Shown here: positions 38,537 through 48,900 of the stretch, in pieces
Position numbering within the stretch: position 1 is the stretch's first letter
Layout: every line of letters begins with the position of its first letter
NCBI GenBank assembly: GCA_032622095.1
Contig: CP136062.1
Span: forward strand, 3,226,001-3,290,000
Length of the DNA: 64,000 nt
Direction: 5' to 3'
Origin: Siphonodentalium dalli
Taxonomy: Eukaryota > Mollusca > Scaphopoda > Gadilida > Siphonodentaliidae
Made by a program: the position numbers and the translations under genes
Notes under the pieces: model-generated
What the model was told of the DNA's origin: nothing
Seen by the model: only the letters and a program-made list of their open reading frames with translations
Databases searched by the model: none

Positions 38537-41500
38537 GAAAGTGTCAATGACACTGTAGCTCAACTTAGGTAGGGGAATAATTTAATGGTTTACAGTAAAT
38601 GGAGAAATAGGAAAGATGCTGATTGAAATGTCTTATACCTGTGCCAAAGGATTTAGTCTACATGTCATTATTAACATCCATGACAAATTTTATGAAGATC
38701 AGACCAAAGCTACAACCTGTAGCCTACTCCAAAGGATTTAGTCATGCAAAGAGTAAAATCCAAGATGGTTGCTGGCGGCCATGTTTTTTGGCCGAACGAC
38801 CCCAAAATGACTCGTTCCGATCTAAATGTCAATATTAACATCCATGACAAATTTCATGATTATCAGACGAATAGTATGACATGTAGCCCGGCCGCGTCAA
38901 TGGATTTAATTTTGAAATCCAAGATGGCCACATGCTGATTGAAATGTCTTACCTGTGCCAAAGGATTTAGTCTACATCAGTGTTCGCGCTGTCGGTAGCC
39001 AAATTAGCCAATGGCTAATCTTTTTCGAATTTGGCTAATAAAAATTTCATTTGGCTAAACTTTTGGCTAAACTTTTTTTGACCCCAAATAGAGACTGAAA
39101 GCATGAATTTTGGCAAGTGGGTTTTCAATTCTGTGATGTGAACGATCTACATGTAGTCCGAAAACATCGTAAGTGGGAATATATCGCCGACTGTACAAAG
39201 GGGAAACCCGATCGCGGACAGTACAAAGGGAAACCCGTCACTCTGCGCGAAACAGCATTTTACATTTAATCCGCTAATACCCCATTGTCTGTCTGATCGC
39301 TCACGGGGCTCCTGCACAATGCATGTTTATGATGACATTGTATTTATGACGGACAAGGTTTATGAGCACAATATGTAAGACAATAGCTTAATCAGCCAAA
39401 TGTGAATCACGACAGATATTTTGTGGCTATTTGTCGTCAATGCCAATACATTCCAAATAATATGCATGCTCTTATGACAGACTGTAATTTGATAATGTCG
39501 TAACAATATTACGTTATTAGTTTCCAGATGTCACTTAGATATTTTTAGTTCATCAAAATTAGTTAAATTATTGTGTATTTTACCTGTGTCTGTTAGTTTT
39601 GAAGTTTTAGTCATTAATTGTGAACCGATCAGAAAACGATGATTTAATTTTGCCATAGTTTTTTTTAATTCGGCCAAAAAACATTTGGCTAAAGTTTTTC
39701 TCATTTGGCTAATAAAAGTTTCATTTGGCTAAACTTTTGGCTAAAGTTTTTTTCGGTCCAGCGCGAACACTGGTCTACATGTCATTATTAACATCCATGA
39801 CAAATTTTATGAAGATCAGACGAAAGCTACAACCTGTAGCCTACTCCAAAGGATTTAGTCATGCAAATAGTAAAATCCAAGATGGCTGCTGGTGGCCATG
39901 TTTTTTGGTCGAATGACCCCAAAATGACTCGTTCCCATCTACATGTCAATGTCAACAGCCATGACAAATTTCATGAAGATCCTACCAAAGGTACGACCTG
40001 CAGCCCACGGGAAAGGATTTAGTCATGCAAATAGTAAACTCCAAGATGGCTGCTGGCGGCCATGTTTTTTGGCCAAACGACCCCAAAATCACTCGTTCCC
40101 GTCTACATGTTAATATTAACATCCATGATAAATTTCATGATGATCAGACTAACAGTACAACCTGTAGCCCTCGCCAATGGATTTAATTTTGAAATCCAAG
40201 ATGGCCACCAGCGGCGATTTTTTTTGGCCAAATGACCCCAAAATCACTCGTTCCCATCTACATGTCAATGTCAACATTCATGATAAATTGCATAAAGATC
40301 AGACAAAAGGTACGACCTGTAGCCCGCGCCAAAGGATTTAGTCATGCAAAGAGTAAAATCCAAGATGGCTGCTGGTGGCCATGTTTTTTGGCTGAACGAC
40401 CCCAAAATGACTCGTTCCCATCTACATGTCATTGTTAACACCCATGACAAATTTTATGAAGTTCCGATCAAAGCTATGACCTGTAGCCCACGGGGAAGGA
40501 TTTAGTCATGCAAAGAGTAAAATCCAAGATGGCTGCTGGCGGCCATTTGTTTTGGCCAAACGACCCCAAAATCACTCGTTCTCATCCACATGTCAATATT
40601 AACATCCATGACAAATTTCATGATGATCAGACTAACAGTACGACCTGTAGCCTGTGCTAATGGATTGAATTTTGAAATCAAAGATGGCCACTGGCGACAA
40701 TGTTTTTCGGCCGAATGACCCCAAAATGATTCGTTCCCATCCACATGCCATTGTTAACATCCATGACACATTTTATGATAATCAGACTAAAGGTACGAAC
40801 TTTAGCCCGTGCTAAAGGATTTAGTCATACAAAGAGTAAAATCCAAGATCGCTGCTGGCGGCCTTTTTTTTTGGCCGAATGACCCCAAAATGACCCGTTC
40901 CCATCTACATGTCATTATTAACTTTCATGACAAATTTTATGATGATAAGACTAAAGGTACGACCTGAAGCCCGTGCTAAAGGATTTAGTCATACAAAGAG
41001 TAAAATCCAAGATGGCTGCTGGCGGCCATGTTTTTTGGCCGAATGACCCCAAAATTACTCGTTCCCATCTACATGTCAATATTAACATCCGTGACAAATT
41101 TCAAGATGATCAGACGAACAGTACGACCTGTGGCCCATGCTAATGAATTAAATTTTGAAATCAAAGATGGCTGCTGGCGGCCATGTTTTTTGGCCGATTG
41201 ACCCCAAAATGACTCGTTCCCATCTACATGCCATTGTTAACATCCATGACAAATTTTATGATGATAATACTAAAGGTACGAACTGTAGCCCGTGCTAAAC
41301 GATTTAGTCATACAAAGAGTAAAATCCAAGATGGCTGCTGGCAGCCATGTTTTTTGGCCGAATGACCCCAAAATGACTCGTTCCCATCTACATGTCATTA
41401 TTAACATTCATGACAAATTTTATGATGATCAGACTAAAAGTACGACCTGAAGCCCGTGCTAAAGGATTTAGTCATACAAAGAGTAAAATTCAAGATGGCT

Positions 41501-42527
41501 GCTGGCGGCCATGTTTTTCGGCCGAATGACCCCAAAATGACTCGTTCCCATCTACATGTCATTGTTAACATTCATGACAGATTTTATGATGATCCGACTA
41601 AAGGTATGACCTGTAGCCTGTGCTAAAGAATTTAGTCATACAAAGAGTAAAATCCAAGATGGCTTCTGGCGGCCATGTTTTTTGCCCGAATGACCCCAAA
41701 ATGACTCGTTCCCATCTACATGTCAATATTAATATCCATGACAAATTTCATGATGATAAGACGAACAGTACGACCTGTGGCCCGTGCTGATGAATTAAAT
41801 TTTGAAATCAAAGATGGCTGCTGGCGGCCATGTTTTTTGTCGGAATGACCCCAAAATGACTCGTTCCCATCTACATGCCATTGTTAACATCCATGACAAA
41901 TTTTATGATTATCAGACTAAGGGTACGAACTGTAGCCCGTGCTAAAGGATTTAGTCATACAAAGAGTGAAATCCAAGATGGCTGCTGGCGGCCATGTTTT
42001 TCGGCTGAATGAACCCAAAATGACTCGTTCCCATCTACATGTCATTATTAACACTCATGACAAGTTTTATGACGATCAGACTAAAGGTACGACCTGAAGC
42101 CCGTGCTAAAGGATTTAGTCATACAAAGAGTAAAATCCAAGATGGCTGCTGGCGGCCATGTTTTTTGGCCGAATGACCACAAAATGACTCGTTCCCATCT
42201 ACATGTCATTGTTAACATTCTTGACAAATTTCATGACAATAAGACGAACAGTACGGCCTGTAGCCCGTGCTAATGGATTGAATTTTGAAATCCAAGATGG
42301 CCGATGGCAGCCATGTTTTTTTTCCGAATGACCCCAAAATGACTCGTTCCCATCTACATGTCAATGTCAACATCCATGAAAAATTTCATAATAATTGGAC
42401 CAAAGGTACGAACTGTAGCCCGTGCTAAAGGAAATTGTTGACGCATCACGCACACACACACGCACACACGGACGACGGATACCAAGCCATGGCAATAGCT
42501 CAAACTTTACAAAGTAAAGTTGAGCTA
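38537..42527. mobile_element. Long ~165-bp tandem array element with head, tail hairpin and hAT insertion
   Basis: The head is GAAAGTGTCAATGACACTGTAGCTCAACTTAGG. Then come about 18 units; the period can be followed by the recurrences of GACTCGTTCCCATCTACATG. Units contain GGATTTAGTCATACAAAGAG, AAGATGGCTGCTGGCGGCC, GCCGAATGACCCCAAAATGA and TGACAAATTT. The tail is GGAAATTGTTGACGCATCAC, an ACAC/CGCACAC microsatellite and a terminal hairpin TAGCTCAAACTTTAC...GTAAAGTTGAGCTA (42,496-42,527). Head TAGCTCAACTT and tail AAGTTGAGCTA are inverted. A 795-bp hAT (38,978-39,772) sits inside. It resembles bivalve pearl/Helentron-associated elements in plan. Confidence 0.85.
38978..39772. mobile_element. hAT-type element 5 with 8-bp target duplication
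   Basis: The termini CAGTGTTCGCGCTG and CAGCGCGAACACTG are perfect 14-bp inverted repeats. GTCTACAT flanks both sides (38,970-38,977; 39,773-39,780). Each end carries a cluster of TTTGGCTAA motifs. At 795 bp it is too short for a transposase and is non-autonomous. Confidence 0.96.
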
Positions 42528-42658
42528 ATAAGGCACCCATACTATAATTGTAAGTTGGGTTTTTGCTCAAACAAAAAGTCATTGTGGAATAGACCTATGT
42601 CGAGTTACACTTTAATATGCCATTGTTGAACTGAGATGGTAAAGGATCTAAATAAACC

Positions 42659-42884
42659 TTAACCATTTCAGTGCCAAGTCCGATTTTTGTATCAACCCAT
42701 ATTTCCTTGATCATTTTTCAAATTTATTGATTATAATAATGTGATACATTGATGGAAAGAGCTCTAAGAGTGCTCTAAGAGCTCTTTCCATCAATGTATC
42801 ACATTATTATAATCAATAAATTTGAAAAATGATCAAGGAAATATGGGTTGATACAAAAATCGGACTTGGCACTGAAAGGGTTAA
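42659..42884. mobile_element. TTAA-flanked near-perfect 226-bp hairpin, CAGTGCCAAG type
   Basis: The left arm from TTAACCATTTCAGTGCCAAG and the right arm ending CTTGGCACTGAAAGGGTTAA pair over about 110 bp with only one or two differences. The loop is a few bases at CTCTAAGAGTGC. It shares its outer ~40 bp (TCCGATTTTTGTATCAACCC) with the element at 6,035, but not the palindromic module. Confidence 0.93.
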
Positions 42885-43529
42885 AATAGTTCTATATTGA
42901 ACCAACAATTGCAGTCTCCATTAGTATTTTGCAAAGAGAAACGGGTGCGAATTTTAGCACCCATGAATTGAAAATTACGAGTGCGTATGGGTGCGAGAGC
43001 AATCACTCCTGGGAAGGACTGTGTGTTACAGTCAATAGAGCGATTAGGAATGCAGAAAGTTAAAATGTATAAATTTGGGAAATTGTTGACGGACGGATGC
43101 AAGCTCGATGGATGCCGCCAACCCATGGCAAAAAATTTTGTTTTTAAAGAACAGAACTTTATCGTGGACTTATTTCATTTAATAAAAATAATCAGTTAGT
43201 ATCCAGACACTATCCCCATTGGAAAAATGTAGCAATGAATGATTGTTGTAAATTCCAAGGTTCCACATTGACTGTACCATTTCAGAGAACACAACGGTTG
43301 AACTACGTACAAATGTAAATACAGTAAAACCTCTCCAAACCATATACCTTTCGGACTAGCCCTTCTGTTCAGTTTAGAGATATGATCGGTTTATAGAAAA
43401 TTGCACTATGATCAGAATGTATTGATGTCGTTACTAAGACTAATAGTTGTCGAAGCACAAGTTGCCACGACCAACTCATTATTGATTAATTAAACTCTAA
43501 TCAACAAAGTACAGAATATAATATAAATA

Positions 43530-44489
43530 ATGAAAGTGTCAATGACACTGTAGCTCAACTTGGAGGGGGGGGGGGTAATTTTATGTATTGCAGTCAATGG
43601 AGCGATTAGAAATGCGGAAAGTTTAAATGTCTATAGCTCCCATCTAGTAGATCAAATTATGAAGTTTGGTGATTATTGGATGAGGAAAATTGACTGTAGG
43701 GTGTGCAAAAGGATTTAGTCATGCAAAGAGTAAAATCCCAAATAGCTGCATGTGGCATATTTTTTAAAGATATTCAGAAAATTTAGATTACTCCCATCTT
43801 GTGGTCATTCCGAAGATCCATGTGAAGTTTTGTGATCATCAGACAAGTAGAGTGTCATCTTTAGGTTACAGGCCTACCAACTTTAGAAAGAGTAAAATCC
43901 AAGATGGCCACTGGCGGCCATGTATTTCAACGAAATTCGGAAATATTTGATGGCTCCCATCTAGGTCACCCTGAATGACCCCAAAATGACTAGTTCCCTT
44001 GCACATGTCAATGTTAACATCCATGACAAATTACATAATGATCCAAGCAAAGATACGAACAATAGCCCATGCCAATGGATTTAGTCATGCAAAGATTAAA
44101 ATCCAAGATGGCTGCTGGCGGCCATGTTTTATGGCCAAATGACCCCAAATTACTCATTCCCATCTACATATCAAAATTAATATCCATGACAAATTTCATG
44201 ATGATAAGACGAACACTCCGGTCTGTAGCCCGTGCTAATGGATTAATTTTTGAAATCCAAGATGGCCACCAGTGGCCATTTTTTTTGCTGAATGACCCCA
44301 AAATGACTCGTTCCCATCTACATGTCAATGTCAACAGCCATGACAAATTTCATATTGAACCGACCAAAGGTACGACCTGTAGCCCGTTGATAATGGAAAT
44401 TGTTGACAGACGTCTCCACGCATAATGCACACACAAGACGGATACCAACCCATGGCAATAGCTCAAACTTTACAAAGTAAAGTTGAGCA
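43530..44489. mobile_element. Complete compact tandem-repeat element (~165-bp family)
   Basis: It runs from GAAAGTGTCAATGACACTGTAGCTCAACTTGG to CCCATGGCAATAGCTCAAAC plus the hairpin TTTACAAAGTAAAGTTGAGC. About five units lie between, changing from the GCTCCCATCTAG type to the TCGTTCCCATCTACATGTC type. It is the shortest copy with both ends and so the best reference for the family. Confidence 0.85.
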
Positions 44490-44788
44490 ATACAGTTTTA
44501 TTCAACCTGTCACAATGGTTGAGCCAACACGAGCTCAGCATCGCGTATGTCAAATCTACCATACGTGCATTCAGTTGGTATCGATTTCCCCCTTCGTATT
44601 CGTTCACTTTTGGACTAGAAAACCGTCCGATGTTCGGAATAGAGAGTTTCCTGTTTAAAATGGTAATTTTGAGTGAGAATACACTTGGGTGAATTCAGGA
44701 CAAGCTGTGTGTATTATACAATGATGCTGTTTTCTGACTATTTAGATACGGTATCAAATTTATGAATATAACTTATTTATAACCTTTA

Positions 44789-45201
44789 TTAACCCTTTAC
44801 CCAACAAACCGACCAAAAACGCCCAAATAAAGCTTCAACAGCCTAAAATATCTTCGGTCTGTCTCAATAACACCATACAAATATGGATATCATTGGAACC
44901 GGTTCATTGACCACATTGTGATGGTTACAGTTATGCCCTGTGCCAATGCATTCTCTTATATATGCGAGTCGACCATAGGTCGCCTCGCATATATAAGAGA
45001 ATGTATTGGCCTAAAAAAATCTTTTTTTAACACTTTTTACCATTTTTTCTTACAACAATTTTATAATTTTTTCTTACATTTTTATCATTTTTAATATGTT
45101 AAACCAATGCATTTTCTTATATATGCGAGGCGACCTATGGTCGACTCGCATATATAAGAGAATGCATTGGCACAGGGCCGTTCTGTTGGGTAAAGGGTTA
45201 A
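44789..45201. mobile_element. TTAA-flanked element, TTTACCCAACAAAC type
   Basis: The ends TTAACCCTTTACCCAACAAAC and GTTCTGTTGGGTAAAGGGTTAA are inverted. Two palindromic modules lie inside (44,942-45,010; 45,103-45,171). Confidence 0.88.
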
Positions 45202-45313
45202 CTAAAAGAAATTCAAGTTATTATATGGGGCATCAGTAAGATGTTTAAATGTACTTTATAAGCTTGTCCTTAATTCATAAAAGGTAAATACAATCACCAT
45301 TTTAACAGTTAAT

Positions 45314-45574
45314 TTAACCCTCTCATGACAGGAGTGGCGCTGGTGCAATACAGATCTTGTGCCAGTGCATTCTCTTATATATGCGACCCTCGCATATGCG
45401 ACCCTCGCATATATAAGAGAATGCACTGGATTACAAGGCTAGGGTAAATATTGTTAGGCCAATGTATTCTCTTATATATGCAAGGATCCCTATGGAAGAC
45501 TCGCATATACAAGAGAATGCATTGGCATAGTGTTTTCACAAATTTTTAGGAAGCTCCCGTCATGGAAGGGTTAA
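45314..45574. mobile_element. TTAA-flanked hairpin element, CATGACTGGAGC type, copy 2
   Basis: The ends TTAACCCTCTCATGACAGGAG and AGCTCCCGTCATGGAAGGGTTAA are inverted. Palindromic modules lie at 45,361-45,430 and 45,458-45,526. Same layout as 34,221-34,490. Confidence 0.88.
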
Positions 45575-45794
45575 ATTATTAATATTATAGAAGATTATAA
45601 CTTTTGGTTTGGTTAGCCAATGAGTGCAATCCAAATCCTTAGCAAAAAAAAAAACAAGAGCATCACTATGGCGTGGCAAAATACGCCCTTTAGCCATTTC
45701 GAATTGTACTACCGCAAAATAAAATAACGCTTTGAGCTTACATATTTGAAGAATATCTGATATACCCCTAATTTCAATGCCAAAATGCGGTCAA

Positions 45795-45890
45795 ATTATA
45801 AGTCAAAAATGGCCATAACTCATGTGAAAATAATTAGAGAGAACCTATATTCGAACTTGGCCTGTAGTTTTAGCTGGAAAATACACATAC
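45795..45890. repeat. Truncated 'GGCCATAACTC' unit at contig end
   Basis: AATGGCCATAACTCATGTG, TATTCGAACTTGGCCTGTAG and ATACACATAC belong to the common tandem unit and break off at the first N. Contigs often end in such repeats. Confidence 0.8.
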
Positions 45891-45990
45891 NNNNNNNNNN
45901 NNNNNNNNNNNNNNNNNNNNNNNNNNNNNNNNNNNNNNNNNNNNNNNNNNNNNNNNNNNNNNNNNNNNNNNNNNNNNNNNNNNNNNNNNN
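45891..45990. other. Assembly gap of 100 N
   Basis: Exactly 100 Ns, a customary placeholder for a gap of unknown size rather than a measured distance. Confidence 0.98.
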
Positions 45991-48900
45991 AACCCTAACC
46001 CTAACCCTAACCCTAACCCTAACCCTAACCCTAACCCTAACCCTAACCCTAACCCTAACCCTAACCCTAACCCTAACCCTAACCCTAACCCTAACCCTAA
46101 CCCTAACCCTAACCCTAACCCTAACCCTAACCCTAACCCTAACCCTACCCTAACCCTAACCCTAACCCTAACCCTAACCCTAACCCTAACCCTAACCCTA
46201 ACCCTAACCCTAACCCTAACCCTAACCCTAACCCTAACCCTAACCCTAACCCTAACCCTAACCCTAACCCTAACCCTAACCCTAACCCTAACCCTAACCC
46301 TAACCCTAACCCTAACCCTAACCCTAACCCTAACCCTAACCCTAACCCTAACCCTAACCCTAACCCTAACCCTAACCCTAACCCTAACCCTAACCCTAAC
46401 CCTAACCCTAACCCTAACCCTAACCCTAACCCTAACCCTAACCCTAACCCTAACCCTAACCCTAACCCTAACCCTAACCCTAACCCTAACCCTAACCCTA
46501 ACCCTAACCCTAACCCTAACCCTAACCCTAACCCTAACCCTAACCCTAACCCTAACCCTAACCCTAACCCTAACCCTAACCCTAACCCTAACCCTAACCC
46601 TAACCCTAACCCTAACCCTAACCCTAACCCTAACCCTAACCCTAACCCTAACCCTAACCCTAACCCTAACCCTAACCCTAACCCTAACCCTAACCCTAAC
46701 CCTAACCCTAACCCTAACCCTAACCCTAACCCTAACCCTAACCCTAACCCTAACCCTAACCCTAACCCTAACCCTAACCCTAACCCTAACCCTAACCCTA
46801 ACCCTAACCCTAACCCTAACCCTAACCCTAACCCTAACCCTAACCCTAACCCTAACCCTAACCCTAACCCTAACCCTAACCCTAACCCTAACCCTAACCC
46901 TAACCCTAACCCTAACCCTAACCCTAACCCTAACCCTAACCCTAACCCTAACCCTAACCCTAACCCTAACCCTAACCCTAACCCTAACCCTAACCCTAAC
47001 CCTAACCCTAACCCTAACCCTAACCCTAACCCTAACCCTAACCCTAACCCTAACCCTAACCCTAACCCTAACCCTAACCCTAACCCTAACCCTAACCCTA
47101 ACCCTAACCCTAACCCTAACCCTAACCCTAACCCTAACCCTAACCCTAACCCTAACCCTAACCCTAACCCTAACCCTAACCCTAACCCTAACCCTAACCC
47201 TAACCCTAACCCTAACCCTAACCCTAACCCTAACCCTAACCCTAACCCTAACCCTAACCCTAACCCTAACCCTAACCCTAACCCTAACCCTAACCCTAAC
47301 CCTAACCCTAACCCTAACCCTAACCCTAACCCTAACCCTAACCCTAACCCTAACCCTAACCCTAACCCTAACCCTAACCCTAACCCTAACCCTAACCCTA
47401 ACCCTAACCCTAACCCTAACCCTAACCCTAACCCTAACCCTAACCCTAACCCTAACCCTAACCCTAACCCTAACCCTAACCCTAACCCTAACCCTAACCC
47501 TAACCCTAACCCTAACCCTAACCCTAACCCTAACCCTAACCCTAACCCTAACCCTAACCCTAACCCTAACCCTAACCCTAACCCTAACCCTAACCCTAAC
47601 CCTAACCCTAACCCTAACCCTAACCCTAACCCTAACCCTAACCCTAACCCTAACCCTAACCCTAACCCTAACCCTAACCCTAACCCTAACCCTAACCCTA
47701 ACCCTAACCCTAACCCTAACCCTAACCCTAACCCTAACCCTAACCCTAACCCTAACCCTAACCCTAACCCTAACCCTAACCCTAACCCTAACCCTAACCC
47801 TAACCCTAACCCTAACCCTAACCCTAACCCTAACCCTAACCCTAACCCTAACCCTAACCCTAACCCTAACCCTAACCCTAACCCTAACCCTAACCCTAAC
47901 CCTAACCCTAACCCTAACCCTAACCCTAACCCTAACCCTAACCCTAACCCTAACCCTAACCCTAACCCTAACCCTAACCCTAACCCTAACCCTAACCCTA
48001 ACCCTAACCCTAACCCTAACCCTAACCCTAACCCTAACCCTAACCCTAACCCTAACCCTAACCCTAACCCTAACCCTAACCCTAACCCTAACCCTAACCC
48101 TAACCCTAACCCTAACCCTAACCCTAACCCTAACCCTAACCCTAACCCTAACCCTAACCCTAACCCTAACCCTAACCCTAACCCTAACCCTAACCCTAAC
48201 CCTAACCCTAACCCTAACCCTAACCCTAACCCTAACCCTAACCCTAACCCTAACCCTAACCCTAACCCTAACCCTAACCCTAACCCTAACCCTAACCCTA
48301 ACCCTAACCCTAACCCTAACCCTAACCCTAACCCTAACCCTAACCCTAACCCTAACCCTAACCCTAACCCTAACCCTAACCCTAACCCTAACCCTAACCC
48401 TAACCCTAACCCTAACCCTAACCCTAACCCTAACCCTAACCCTAACCCTAACCCTAACCCTAACCCTAACCCTAACCCTAACCCTAACCCTAACCCTAAC
48501 CCTAACCCTAACCCTAACCCTAACCCTAACCCTAACCCTAACCCTAACCCTAACCCTAACCCTAACCCTAACCCTAACCCTAACCCTAACCCTAACCCTA
48601 ACCCTAACCCTAACCCTAACCCTAACCCTAACCCTAACCCTAACCCTAACCCTAACCCTAACCCTAACCCTAACCCTAACCCTAACCCTAACCCTAACCC
48701 TAACCCTAACCCTAACCCTAACCCTAACCCTAACCCTAACCCTAACCCTAACCCTAACCCTAACCCTAACCCTAACCCTAACCCTAACCCTAACCCTAAC
48801 CCTAACCCTAACCCTAACCCTAACCCTAACCCTAACCCTAACCCTAACCCTAACCCTAACCCTAACCCTAACCCTAACCCTAACCCTAACCCTAACCCTA

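Noticed and set aside
39776-42440. Regular repeats considered as a CRISPR array
   Set aside because: Units of about 165 bp are tandem and similar throughout with no unique spacers, and the genome is eukaryotic.
38600-42530. Many 60-80-codon frames with shared peptides ([15 protein letters not shown]-like) in the array
   Set aside because: They are the same 165-bp repeat read in different frames, interrupted at each unit and on both strands.
37480-44490. GAAAGTGTCAATGACACTG motif as a regulatory palindrome of SAMHD1
   Set aside because: It is the head of the tandem-repeat mobile element and occurs at every copy, so it is not specific to this gene.
6035-45574. TTAACCCTTT element tips read as degenerate telomere repeats
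   Set aside because: The similarity covers only about seven bases. The tips are inverted and followed by family-specific sequence, so they are transposon ends.
45785-46153. Open frame running through the N gap into Thr-Leu repeats
   Set aside because: Artefact of reading across Ns and telomere repeat.
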